Below are positions 1 through 6,770 of a DNA stretch of 8,871 nt, piece by piece. Position 1 is the first letter of the stretch. Each line of letters starts with the position of its first letter. This DNA is from Faecalibacterium sp. (GTDB lineage: Bacteria; Bacillota; Clostridia; Oscillospirales; Ruminococcaceae), in assembly GCA_020025795.1 (NCBI GenBank), contig JAHHRK010000065.1:1-8871 (forward strand). The letters run 5' to 3'. Under the pieces are notes generated by a model that did no database searches, was not told the origin of the DNA, and worked only from the letters and a program-made list of their open reading frames with translations. Position numbers and translations under genes: made by a program.

Positions 1-27
1 AGTATATTGAAATCACTGCTGAACTGA
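1..27 (+). CDS. C-terminal tail of a probable DUF177 (YceD) protein, partial
   Basis: Only the last eight codons and a TGA stop are inside the window; frame 1 reads SILKSLLN and then stops. DUF177/YceD proteins of Firmicutes usually sit directly upstream of rpmF and often end in a short leucine-rich 'DPRL..L..LL' helix, and this tail fits that pattern. The rpmF ribosome binding site starts ten bases after the stop, so the two genes would be co-transcribed. The call rests on gene order and a very short match, so it is an inference; the tail could belong to an unrelated gene. Confidence 0.45.
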   Translation, partial: SILKSLLN

Positions 28-52
28 AATCCAACGAGGAGGTGCAAACACA

Positions 53-232
53 ATGGCAGTACCTAAGAGACATCATTCCAAGGCTCGTCGCGACAAGCGT
101 CGCAGCAACGTGTGGAAGCTGGAGGCGCCCGCGCTGGTAAAGTGCAGCAACTGCGGCGCATTTAAGCTGCCCCACCAGGCATGTGGCAACTGCGGTTTCT
201 ACAAGGGCGAGGAAGTCATCAAGAAGGCCTGA
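53..232 (+). CDS. rpmF: 50S ribosomal protein L32
   Basis: A 59-residue protein of the bacterial L32 family, a structural protein of the large ribosomal subunit. It starts MAVPKRHHSKARRDKRR, the basic N-terminal arm typical of L32, and carries a zinc ribbon with two CxxC pairs (C31/C34 and C44/C47), so this is the zinc-binding form rather than the cysteine-free paralogue that some Firmicutes also have. The length is normal for the family. The start is decided by a near-perfect AGGAGGTG at 37-44, eight bases before the ATG. It lies directly after the probable DUF177 tail and is followed by an intrinsic terminator, so it is the last gene of its transcript. Identification is certain. Confidence 0.98.
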   Translation: MAVPKRHHSKARRDKRRSNVWKLEAPALVKCSNCGAFKLPHQACGNCGFYKGEEVIKKA

Positions 233-256
233 TTCTTCTAAATCGATGAATGACAA

Positions 257-296
257 AAGGGGAGGGCAGAGATTGCCTTCCCCTTCTTGTTGTCTT
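257..296 (+). terminator. Intrinsic terminator after rpmF
   Basis: A 12-bp stem (257-268 paired with 274-285, one G-U wobble) with a five-base loop, GAGAT, is followed by a T-rich stretch, CTTGTTGTCTT. It lies 25 bases after the rpmF stop and separates rpmF from the DUF512 gene. Confidence 0.85.
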
Positions 297-334
297 AGCA
301 CACTTTTCAGAACAATAAGAAGAAGGGAGCGTTT

Positions 335-1663
335 ATGGCAGTACGCATCTTTTCCGTCGATGAAGACAGTATTGCGTCTCGCCTGGGCTTTGCGCCCGGC
401 GACGAGCTGATCCAGGTAGATGATGAACCGATCAACGATGTGCTGGACTATCAATTTTATACCGACAGCGACAGCTTTCACCTGAAAGCACGCATCGCCG
501 GTGTAGAAAAGATTTTACAGGTGGATAAGGATACCTACGAGCCGTTTGGCTGCAATTTTGAAACCTATCTGGGCGATAAAAAGCACTCCTGCTCCAACCA
601 CTGTATGTTCTGTTTTATCGACCAGCTGCCGAAGGGTATGCGCGAAAGCCTGTATTTTAAAGACGACGACGAGCGTCTGGGCTTTTTGTTCGGCAACTAT
701 ATTACCATGACCAACATGGGCGAGCATGAAATCGACCGCATCATTAAGATGCACATTTCGCCTGTGAACGTCTCGGTGCATACCACTGACCCCCAGCTGC
801 GCATTCGGATGCTGGCCAACAAGCAGGCAGGCGAGGTGCTGCGCTATCTGAAAAAGATGGCAGATGCAGGCATCGAGCTGAACTGTCAGCTGGTCATGTG
901 CCCGGGCATAAACGATGGCGAACATCTGCGCAGCACACTGACCGACCTGCTGAACTTAGGCCCGTCGGTGCAGAGCATTGCGGCTGTGCCCTTTGGCATG
1001 ACCCGCTACCGCGATAAACTGTTCCACCTGGAGCCGTACACCCAGCAGGGCGCAGCCGAAACGCTGGCCATTCTGGAAGAATTCGGCGATTTGAGCAAGG
1101 AGAAGTACGGCCGCCGTGTGGTATTCCCCAGCGACGAGTTCTTCTTGCAGGCAGGCAAGGAAATTCCGGAAGCAGAGTACTACGAGGACTTTGCCCAGCT
1201 GGAAAACGGCGTGGGTATGTGGCGCTTGTTCCGGGAAGAATTTCTGGCAGAGCTGCGCCGCCCGCACCGCCTGTTTGGCGAAAAGAGCGTGGACATCGTA
1301 ACCGGCACGCTGGCAGCGCCGCTGATTACGGATATGACACAGGAGCTGGAACGCCAGTATCCGATGGTTCATGTAAACGTACACGCCATCCGGAACGATT
1401 TCTTCGGCGGAAACGTGGACGTTGCCGGTCTGGTGACCGGAACCGATATTGTAGCCCAGTGCAAAGGCAAAACCACCGGCACGACGCTGTGCATCCCGGA
1501 AGTGATGCTGCGCGCCGAAAAGGATTTGTTTTTGGACGGCATGACCCCGGCACAGGTTGCCGGCGAGCTGGGTGTGAAATTTGAAATTGTACCTGCCGGC
1601 GGCGGCGACCTTGCGAAAGCACTGCTTCGCACAGGTTTGCGCCTGAACCGGCATCGAGCATAA
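335..1663 (+). CDS. Radical SAM protein with PDZ-like N-terminus and DUF512 domain
   Basis: A 442-residue protein of the DUF512 family, annotated in databases as a putative Fe-S oxidoreductase (cyanobacterial members form TIGR03279). In order: a PDZ-like segment at about residues 1-65 containing 'LGFAPGDELIQVDDEPI'; a Cx3Cx2C cluster at C86, C90 and C93 (CSNHCMFC), expected to bind a 4Fe-4S cluster used with S-adenosylmethionine; a TIM-barrel-like middle; and the DUF512 region over roughly the last 200 residues, including 'VTGTLAAPLITDM'. Length is normal. The start has AGAAGGGAG at 321-329, five bases upstream. It sits 17 bases upstream of der, an arrangement conserved in many Clostridia, which suggests a link to ribosome assembly or translation, but the substrate is not known. 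Family assignment is firm; biochemical role is not established. Confidence 0.93.
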   Translation: MAVRIFSVDEDSIASRLGFAPGDELIQVDDEPINDVLDYQFYTDSDSFHLKARIAGVEKILQVDKDTYEPFGCNFETYLGDKKHSCSNHCMFCFIDQLPKGMRESLYFKDDDERLGFLFGNYITMTNMGEHEIDRIIKMHISPVNVSVHTTDPQLRIRMLANKQAGEVLRYLKKMADAGIELNCQLVMCPGINDGEHLRSTLTDLLNLGPSVQSIAAVPFGMTRYRDKLFHLEPYTQQGAAETLAILEEFGDLSKEKYGRRVVFPSDEFFLQAGKEIPEAEYYEDFAQLENGVGMWRLFREEFLAELRRPHRLFGEKSVDIVTGTLAAPLITDMTQELERQYPMVHVNVHAIRNDFFGGNVDVAGLVTGTDIVAQCKGKTTGTTLCIPEVMLRAEKDLFLDGMTPAQVAGELGVKFEIVPAGGGDLAKALLRTGLRLNRHRA

Positions 1664-1680
1664 AAAGGAGGGAATGTACT

Positions 1681-3021
1681 ATGGCAAAACCGATCGTAGC
1701 AGTTGTCGGCCGCCCCAACGTGGGTAAGTCCACACTGTTCAACAAGCTGTGCGGTCAGCGCCTGGCAATCGTGGAAGATACCCCCGGTGTCACCCGTGAC
1801 CGTATCTTCGGTGACTGCGAATGGTGCGGCAAGCAGATGCTGCTGGTGGATACCGGCGGTATTGAGCCCACGGCAACCGAGGGCATTTTGGCCCATATGC
1901 GCCAGCAGGCAGAAATCGCCATCGATACGGCAGACTGCATCATCATGGTGGTGGACGTGATCACCGGCATGACCGCAGCCGACGAGGACGTGGCACACAT
2001 GCTGCGCCGCTCCCGCAAGCCCATCATTCTGGCTGTCAACAAGTGCGACAAGATTGGCCAGATCCCGGCAGAGCTGTACGAGTTCTACAACCTGGGCTTT
2101 GACGAAGTCATGCCCATTTCTTCTGTCCACGGCCACGGCACCGGCGACCTGTTGGACGCTGTGTGCGAGCACCTGACCTTCAGCGAGGAAGAAGTGGACG
2201 ATGAGCGTATCCCGGTTGCCATCATCGGCCGCCCCAACGTAGGTAAGTCCAGCCTGACCAACTATATTCTGGGCGAAAACCGCATGATCGTTGCCAACGA
2301 GGCAGGCACCACCCGCGATTCCATCGACACGCTGGTGGACAACCAGTTTGGTAAGTTCATCTTTACCGATACCGCAGGCCTGCGTAAGCGCGGCAACGTG
2401 GATAAGGGTCTGGAGCGCTACATGGTCGTGCGCAGCCTGGCTGCTGTCGAGCGCAGCCGTGTGGCACTGATTATGGTGGACGCTACCATTGGCTTTACCG
2501 AGCAGGATTCCAAGGTGGCTGGCTACGCCCATGAACAGGGCAAGGCCTGCATCATTGTCGTCAACAAGTGGGACGCTGTCGAAGGCAAGGACACCCACAC
2601 CATGGACAAGCAGCGCAAGGACTATCAGGAAGACTTTGCGTTCATGTCCTATGCACCGGTTATTTTCGTTTCCGCAAAGACCGGCTACAACGTGAACCGC
2701 CTGATGCAGCTGATCCGCGAAGTGGACGAGCAGAACAACATGCGCGTTACCACCGGTGTGCTGAACGAAATGCTGGCACGCGCTACCGCTCGTATGCAGC
2801 CGCCCAGCGATAAGGGCAAGCGCCTGAAGATCTACTATCTGACCCAGGCTTCTACCCGCCCGCCCACGTTTGTGGCATTCGTGAACAAGGCTAGCCTGTT
2901 CCACTTCAGCTACCAGCGCTATATCATCAACAACATTCGCGAAAGCTTTGGACTGGACCACACGCCTATCCGCCTGATCGTGCGCGAGCGCGGCGGCGAG
3001 GCGCGCGTAAAGGATGTCTAA
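1681..3021 (+). CDS. der: Ribosome biogenesis GTPase Der (EngA)
   Basis: A 446-residue double GTPase that acts in maturation of the 50S ribosomal subunit in the cytoplasm. First G domain: P-loop GRPNVGKST at 10-18, DTGG at 57-60, NKCD at 120-123. Second G domain: GRPNVGKSS at 183-191, DTAG at 230-233, NKWD at 295-298, SAK from 331. The C-terminal KH-like domain, from about 350, carries the family signature LKIYYLTQASTRPPTF followed by FVNK. All nucleotide-binding motifs are intact and the length is normal. AAAGGAGGG at 1664-1672 lies eight bases before the ATG and only 17 bases separate it from the DUF512 gene, so the two are surely co-transcribed; plsY follows after 39 bases. Identification is certain. 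Confidence 0.98.
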   Translation: MAKPIVAVVGRPNVGKSTLFNKLCGQRLAIVEDTPGVTRDRIFGDCEWCGKQMLLVDTGGIEPTATEGILAHMRQQAEIAIDTADCIIMVVDVITGMTAADEDVAHMLRRSRKPIILAVNKCDKIGQIPAELYEFYNLGFDEVMPISSVHGHGTGDLLDAVCEHLTFSEEEVDDERIPVAIIGRPNVGKSSLTNYILGENRMIVANEAGTTRDSIDTLVDNQFGKFIFTDTAGLRKRGNVDKGLERYMVVRSLAAVERSRVALIMVDATIGFTEQDSKVAGYAHEQGKACIIVVNKWDAVEGKDTHTMDKQRKDYQEDFAFMSYAPVIFVSAKTGYNVNRLMQLIREVDEQNNMRVTTGVLNEMLARATARMQPPSDKGKRLKIYYLTQASTRPPTFVAFVNKASLFHFSYQRYIINNIRESFGLDHTPIRLIVRERGGEARVKDV

Positions 3022-3060
3022 TCCATTTGACGCGTACCCGAACCTGTGGAGGGTCCATTT

Positions 3061-3729
3061 ATGAAAGAAATTTTGTGGTTTGTCCTGACGGCTCTGCTGA
3101 GCTACCTGCTGGGCAGCATCAATACCGGCATCATCGTCAGCAAGGTGCTGATGCACGGCGATGTACGCAAGCACGGCAGCGGCAGCGCAGGCATGACCAA
3201 TATGCTGCGCACCTATGGCAAGAAGGCCGCTATCCTCACGGCGCTGGGCGACGTGCTGAAAGGCGTTCTGGCCGTTTTGCTGGGCGAGTGGCTGTTTGCC
3301 AATACGCTGGCAATGCCTGCCCAGTGGGGCGGCTATCTGGCCTATATCTTTGCCATCATCGGCCACTGGAAGCCGGTGTTCTTCGGCTTTAAGGGCGGCA
3401 AATGCATCCTGGTCAGCGCCGGCGGTTTGCTGGCCATGCATCCGGTGATGGTGCTGTTTCTGGTCAGCGTGTTTTTGCTGTTCTTTCTGCCTACGCGCAT
3501 GGTTTCGGCAGGCAGCGTGGCAATGGCTGTGAGCTTTCCCATTATTGCCGGGCTGTACGGCCATTTTGCACTGAAGATGCCGACAAGCGAACTGCGGCTG
3601 TTTGTGGCGGTGACAATGTTTGTGGGTGCGCTGGTATTGTACCTGCACCGCGCCAACATCAAGCGCATTTTGAACGGCACCGAGTACCGCTTTGACGGAA
3701 AAAACAAAAAAGATACCGAGAAAAAGTAA
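3061..3729 (+). CDS. plsY: Acyl-phosphate:glycerol-3-phosphate acyltransferase PlsY
   Basis: A 222-residue integral membrane enzyme that transfers an acyl group from acyl-phosphate to glycerol-3-phosphate, giving lysophosphatidate, the first step of phospholipid synthesis in most Gram-positive bacteria. Motif 1 is HGSGSAGMTNMLRTYG from residue 38, motif 2 is GHWKPVFFGFKGGK from 101, and motif 3 is LHRANIKRILNGTE from 195, with the His, Asn, Gly and Glu expected of the family. Hydrophobic segments lie near 5-25, 55-80, 90-108, 115-145, 150-170 and 178-195. An in-frame ATG at 3046 was rejected because the ribosome binding site GGAGGG (3048-3053) lies inside that extension and is seven bases from the ATG at 3061. 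The lysine-rich C-terminus is followed at once by a hairpin. Motifs 1 and 2 depart from the common SGNPGATN and KGGKGVAT forms, discussed as a finding. Confidence 0.95.
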   Translation: MKEILWFVLTALLSYLLGSINTGIIVSKVLMHGDVRKHGSGSAGMTNMLRTYGKKAAILTALGDVLKGVLAVLLGEWLFANTLAMPAQWGGYLAYIFAIIGHWKPVFFGFKGGKCILVSAGGLLAMHPVMVLFLVSVFLLFFLPTRMVSAGSVAMAVSFPIIAGLYGHFALKMPTSELRLFVAVTMFVGALVLYLHRANIKRILNGTEYRFDGKNKKDTEKK

Positions 3730-3730
3730 G

Positions 3731-3763
3731 AAATTGGCGCAGCTTCTTGCAATCCGCCAATTT
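3731..3763. terminator. Hairpin after plsY, possible terminator
   Basis: A perfect 9-bp inverted repeat (AAATTGGCG at 3731-3739 and CGCCAATTT at 3755-3763) encloses a 15-base loop, directly after the plsY stop. On the plus strand the arm is not followed by a T tract (GTGTGATAC), so as a plsY terminator it is weak. On the minus strand the hairpin is followed by a T-rich stretch derived from the A-rich 3' end of plsY. It may also act as a 3' stabilising structure. Confidence 0.4.
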
Positions 3764-3772
3764 GTGTGATAC

Positions 3773-3799
3773 TATAATCAAGTATATTCAAGGTATAAT
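3773..3799 (+). promoter_or_regulatory. Probable promoter region for secG with three stacked -10 boxes
   Basis: Three -10-like hexamers occur in a row: TATAAT at 3773-3778, TATATT at 3783-3788 and TATAAT at 3794-3799, spaced 10 and 11 bases. The last two belong to a direct repeat, TCAAG(G)TATA. No good -35 box sits at 16-18 bases from any of them, so which one is used is uncertain. The position, just upstream of the secG ribosome binding site and after the plsY hairpin, suits a secG promoter. Confidence 0.5.
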
Positions 3800-3823
3800 T
3801 CTGCCTTAAGGAGCGTTGTCACT

Positions 3824-4072
3824 ATGGAAATGTACGAAATCATTATGGGTGTTATTCTGTTGGTCGCATCCGTCGGTCTGGTTGTTCTGACGCTGTGCCA
3901 GCACAGCCGCGGCCAGGGCCTGGCAGGCGCAATCAACGGCAGCACCAATGGCATGAATGCGGGTGCTTCTTCTCACACAGATCAGATGCTGAGCCGTTTG
4001 ACCATGATTGCTGGTATCGTTCTGTTCGTGATCGCAATTGCAGCTTGTGCAATTTTCAGCCGCATCGGCTAA
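3824..4072 (+). CDS. secG: Protein translocase subunit SecG
   Basis: An 82-residue membrane protein of the SecG family, the small accessory subunit of the SecYEG channel that exports unfolded proteins. It has two hydrophobic segments (about residues 5-25 and 58-78) joined by a glycine/serine-rich loop with the family pattern 'RGQGLAGAI' and, before the second helix, 'DQMLSRLT'. Length is typical for Firmicutes. The ATG at 3824 is chosen over the in-frame ATG at 3830 because TAAGGAG at 3807-3813 is ten bases from the first. secG is commonly followed by rnr in Firmicutes, as here, although a terminator lies between them. Confidence 0.93.
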   Translation: MEMYEIIMGVILLVASVGLVVLTLCQHSRGQGLAGAINGSTNGMNAGASSHTDQMLSRLTMIAGIVLFVIAIAACAIFSRIG

Positions 4073-4083
4073 GAAAAAGAAAG

Positions 4084-4119
4084 ACGAGCTCCGCCGTCGT
4101 GCGGGGCTTGTTTTTTTGT
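4084..4119 (+). terminator. Intrinsic terminator between secG and rnr
   Basis: A GC-rich stem (4085-4094 with 4101-4110, including two or three G-U pairs) with loop CGTCGT is followed by a run of seven T at 4111-4117. The A-rich bases just after the secG stop can extend the stem against the T run. It should stop or attenuate secG transcripts before rnr. Confidence 0.8.
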
Positions 4120-4223
4120 CTGGACATACTAACGATAGTAATAAAAATATGCTGCCCGTTTTTGGCGCAGCGCCATGCAGGCTCCGTTGGAGAGCAGGCA
4201 TGCGGAATGAGAGGAACAGAGAT
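4120..4223 (+). promoter_or_regulatory. rnr leader with weak promoter candidate and a small hairpin
   Basis: About 100 non-coding bases separate the secG terminator from the rnr start. TGGACA at 4121-4126 resembles a -35 box (five of six), but the AT-rich sequence 17-18 bases downstream gives only a poor -10. A short hairpin, TGGCG/CGCCA with loop CAG, lies at 4163-4175. The ribosome binding site GAGGAA is at 4211-4216. The leader has no long open frame of its own that looks coding. The promoter assignment is tentative. Confidence 0.3.
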
Positions 4224-6353
4224 ATGACGATTCGAGAACAAGTTGAACATGAAATTACCTTTAAGCCCAGCACCGTGCGCGATTTGAAGCAGCGTCTGGC
4301 TCGCGATAAGGTCGGCGAACGCAAGGTGATGGACGCACTGGACGAGCTGGTGCGCAGCGGCGTTGTCTGCCAGCGCGAAGGCGTGTTCTTTACCGTGCGC
4401 AGCGGCCGTGCCGATAAAATGATCCCTTGTGTGCTGGTCAAGCTGGGCAAGAACTTCGGCTTTGTCAAGCGCGAAGATGAAGAAGGCGATATTTTTATTC
4501 CCGGCCGCTTTTTGATGGGCGCTATGCCCGGCGACCGTGTTCTGGTGGAAAAGTTTGCTCGCCCCCGTGTGGAAGGCAGCGACGAAGGCCAGGTGATTGC
4601 GGTTGTGGAAAAGCACGATCGCTTTGTAGGCGCTGTGCGCCGCATTGAAGGCCGTTTGATGTTCGTGCCGGATGTTTGCCCTAACATGACCATGAACATC
4701 ATTAAGGGCAGCGAAGGCGGCGCTAAGGACGGCGACAAGGTTGCGGTGGACATCATCCAGCGCGGTATGCGCCACGACGGCCACCGGGTGAGCGTGGTGA
4801 TGCGTTTCGGCAGCGCCGAAGAAGCCAAGCAGTGCGCACGTGCCATGCTGTACGCACAGGACATTCACCGTACCTTCCCCAAGGAAGTGCAGGCTGCTGC
4901 GGCACAGTATGAAAACGCCACCGTGCCCGAAGCAGACAAGGCAGGCCGCCTGGACCTGCGTGATCTGCCCATCTTTACCATCGACAGCGCCGAAACCAAG
5001 GACATCGACGACGCTGTGAGCGTGGAAAAGACCGCCGACGGCTTCGAGCTGGGCGTGCATATCGCCGACGTAAGCAACTACGTCAAGCCGGGCAGCGTGC
5101 TGGATGAAGAAGCCTTCAAGCGCGGCACCAGCGTCTACTATGCGGACCAGGTTGTGCCTATGCTGCCCAAGGAGCTGTCCAACGGCGTGTGCAGCCTGAA
5201 CGAGCAGGAAGAGCGCCTGGCATTCTCCTGCCTGATGCGTCTGGACGAAGGCGGCAACCTGACCGGCTATCGCTTTGCCAAGAGCCTGATTCGCAGCCGT
5301 GTCAAGGGCGTTTACAGCGAGCTGAACCAGATTTTTGCCGGTGAAACCACCCCCGAACTGGACGCAAAGTACGCCGAAGTTTCGGCACAGTTCCCGGCAA
5401 TGCAGCAGCTGTACCGCCTGCGCAAGAAGCTGCGCAGCGAGCGTGGCTGCATGGACATCGAAAGCGGCGAGTGCAAGCTGATCCTGGACGTGAACGGCCA
5501 CTGTGTGGACCTGAAAAAGCGCGTGCAGGGCGAAGCCGAAGCTATGATCGAGGAGTTTATGCTGCTGGCAAACCAGAGCGCAGCACACTTTGCCCGCGTG
5601 AAGGAAGCTCCGTTCGTGTACCGCGTGCACGAAGAACCCAACGGCGAAAAGCTGGAGCGCCTGCACAACCTGTTGCAGAGCTGCGGTATCAACGATAAGT
5701 TTGCCGGCGAAGTGCCCACCCAGAAGGAGCTTTCCGCTATTCTGGACAGCGTGCGCGATACCCCGTATGAGAAAATCATCCACACCGGTATGCTGCGCTG
5801 CATGGCAAAGGCTCGCTACGAAGAAAAGGCAAAGGGTCACTTTGGTCTGGTGCTGAGCGACTACGCCCACTTTACCAGCCCCATCCGCCGCTATTCGGAC
5901 CTGGCCATCCACCGCGTGCTGACCGACATCCTGCAAAAGACTGACAAGGCCACCTTGCAGCAGCGCTACGGCAAGTTCGTGGAGGACGCCAGCAAGCAGG
6001 CAAGCAACCGAGAAGTCATCGCTATGCAGATCGAGCGCTCCGCAGACGACTGCTACAAGGCCGAATATGCCCAGCAGCATCTGGGCGAAAGCTATCTGGG
6101 CGTGATTTCCGGCGTGACCCAGCGCGGCATTTTTGTCGAGCTGGAAAACTCGCTGGAAGGCTTTGTGCCTGCGGCAAGCCTGACCCCCAGCGGAACCCAG
6201 CTGACCGAAGGCGTCCGCCTGTACGATCCGCTGTCCGGCAAGAGCTGGAGTCTGGGCGACGAAATCATGGTCACCGTGGTAGGCGCCAACGTAAGCATGG
6301 GCCGCGTGGACTTTGAACCTGCAAAGTCCAACGACGAAGCAAAGAACCACTAA
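4224..6353 (+). CDS. rnr: Ribonuclease R
   Basis: A 709-residue 3'-to-5' exoribonuclease of the RNase II/R (RNB) family, a processive enzyme that degrades structured RNA and takes part in RNA quality control. In order: an N-terminal winged-helix region (about 1-60), two cold-shock/OB domains (about 65-200), the RNB domain (about 245-570) and an S1 domain (about 620-700). The catalytic metal ligands are D254, D260, D262 and D263 in DSAETKDIDDA, with the same spacing as in E. coli RNase R, and the nucleotide-clamping tyrosine is Y306; TSPIRRYSDL at 551-560 is the second active-site motif. The tail after S1 is short and not lysine-rich. The frame stays open upstream to 4038 inside secG, but GAGGAA at 4211-4216, seven bases before 4224, sets the start; an ATG at 4200 is a lesser alternative. 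smpB, often adjacent in Firmicutes, is absent here. Confidence 0.97.
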   Translation: MTIREQVEHEITFKPSTVRDLKQRLARDKVGERKVMDALDELVRSGVVCQREGVFFTVRSGRADKMIPCVLVKLGKNFGFVKREDEEGDIFIPGRFLMGAMPGDRVLVEKFARPRVEGSDEGQVIAVVEKHDRFVGAVRRIEGRLMFVPDVCPNMTMNIIKGSEGGAKDGDKVAVDIIQRGMRHDGHRVSVVMRFGSAEEAKQCARAMLYAQDIHRTFPKEVQAAAAQYENATVPEADKAGRLDLRDLPIFTIDSAETKDIDDAVSVEKTADGFELGVHIADVSNYVKPGSVLDEEAFKRGTSVYYADQVVPMLPKELSNGVCSLNEQEERLAFSCLMRLDEGGNLTGYRFAKSLIRSRVKGVYSELNQIFAGETTPELDAKYAEVSAQFPAMQQLYRLRKKLRSERGCMDIESGECKLILDVNGHCVDLKKRVQGEAEAMIEEFMLLANQSAAHFARVKEAPFVYRVHEEPNGEKLERLHNLLQSCGINDKFAGEVPTQKELSAILDSVRDTPYEKIIHTGMLRCMAKARYEEKAKGHFGLVLSDYAHFTSPIRRYSDLAIHRVLTDILQKTDKATLQQRYGKFVEDASKQASNREVIAMQIERSADDCYKAEYAQQHLGESYLGVISGVTQRGIFVELENSLEGFVPAASLTPSGTQLTEGVRLYDPLSGKSWSLGDEIMVTVVGANVSMGRVDFEPAKSNDEAKNH

Positions 6354-6361
6354 ACAGTACA

Positions 6362-6397
6362 AAAAGGCACGGTATGCGTTACCGTGCCTTTTATTTT
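6362..6397. terminator. Strong intrinsic terminator after rnr
   Basis: A perfect 13-bp stem (6362-6374 paired with 6380-6392), loop TGCGT, begins nine bases after the rnr stop and is followed by TATTTTG. The A run at its left edge gives a T tract on the other strand too, so it could work in both directions. Confidence 0.92.
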
Positions 6398-6453
6398 GTA
6401 AAACCGGGCGGAAAAGTTTTCTGGAATGAAAAGCCCAATCGAGGAATTTTTTC

Positions 6454-6471
6454 CCTATACGCTCCTATACT
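6454..6471 (+). promoter_or_regulatory. Candidate promoter with repeated CCTATAC for the DUF2508-BofA pair
   Basis: The heptamer CCTATAC occurs twice, at 6454-6460 and 6464-6470, exactly ten bases apart. The second copy contains TATACT (6466-6471), a five-of-six match to a -10 box, 30 bases before the TTG start of the next gene. There is no clear -35 at 16-18 bases. The TATACTGT segment also loosely resembles a sporulation sigma-E -10 element, but the sequence alone does not tell these apart. Confidence 0.35.
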
Positions 6472-6500
6472 GTTATTAAAAGAAAAGGAGTGTGAGTCGA

Positions 6501-6770
6501 TTGGCCTTGTTTACAGAACAAAAAGGAATCCTGTCGCCCAAGGTGGAATATGATGCAGAGATGAACCGGTATCACCCCGGCCTGGAGGACGAAATCAAAG
6601 AGGTGCTGGCAGATTTGCGCCATAACGAAATGATGTTCAATCTGGAAACCGAGCCGGATCTGGTGGAGCAGCGCATCTATGAGCGGCAGGCGCTGCAGTG
6701 TCGGTATCGGTATTTGATCGGCGAAGCACGGCGCCTGGGCCTGCATACGATTTTGACCGAGCATGCTTGA
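6501..6770 (+). CDS. DUF2508 family (YaaL-like) protein
   Basis: An 89-residue charged, helical cytoplasmic protein of unknown function. The part from about residue 28 on shows the DUF2508 pattern: an acidic helix (LEDEIKEVLADL), 'FNLETEPDLVEQRIYE', then 'ALQCRYRYLIGEARRLGL'. In Bacillus subtilis the DUF2508 gene yaaL also lies directly before bofA, and the same order occurs here. The start is inferred as TTG at 6501: AAAGGAG at 6484-6490 is ten bases upstream, while the in-frame GTG at 6492 is only one base from it and too close. The stop overlaps the start of the next gene by eight bases, implying translational coupling. Family call is fairly firm from pattern and context; no function is established. 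Confidence 0.8.
   Translation: MALFTEQKGILSPKVEYDAEMNRYHPGLEDEIKEVLADLRHNEMMFNLETEPDLVEQRIYERQALQCRYRYLIGEARRLGLHTILTEHA

Noticed and set aside
290..318. Promoter between rpmF and the DUF512 gene (TTGTCT with CAATAA at 17 bases)
   Set aside because: The -10 matches poorly and the -35 lies in the terminator T tract. A promoter is expected here, but I cannot place it.
183..410. A 75-codon plus-strand frame across the rpmF end and the DUF512 start
   Set aside because: It overlaps two well-identified genes and a terminator, has no ribosome binding site and has low-complexity basic composition.
1369..3648. A 759-codon open frame on the minus strand across der and plsY
   Set aside because: It is antisense to genes with certain identities. 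It is rich in His, Gln, Ala and Cys, as expected from reading GC-rich codons backwards, and it matches no family.
4038..4223. N-terminal extension of RNase R into secG
   Set aside because: The frame is open, but it covers the secG end and its terminator, and the ribosome binding site at 4211-4216 points to 4224.
4056..6362. A 768-codon open frame on the minus strand opposite rnr
   Set aside because: Same cause: a shadow of the GC-rich codons of rnr, with no ribosome binding site, no domain and biased composition.
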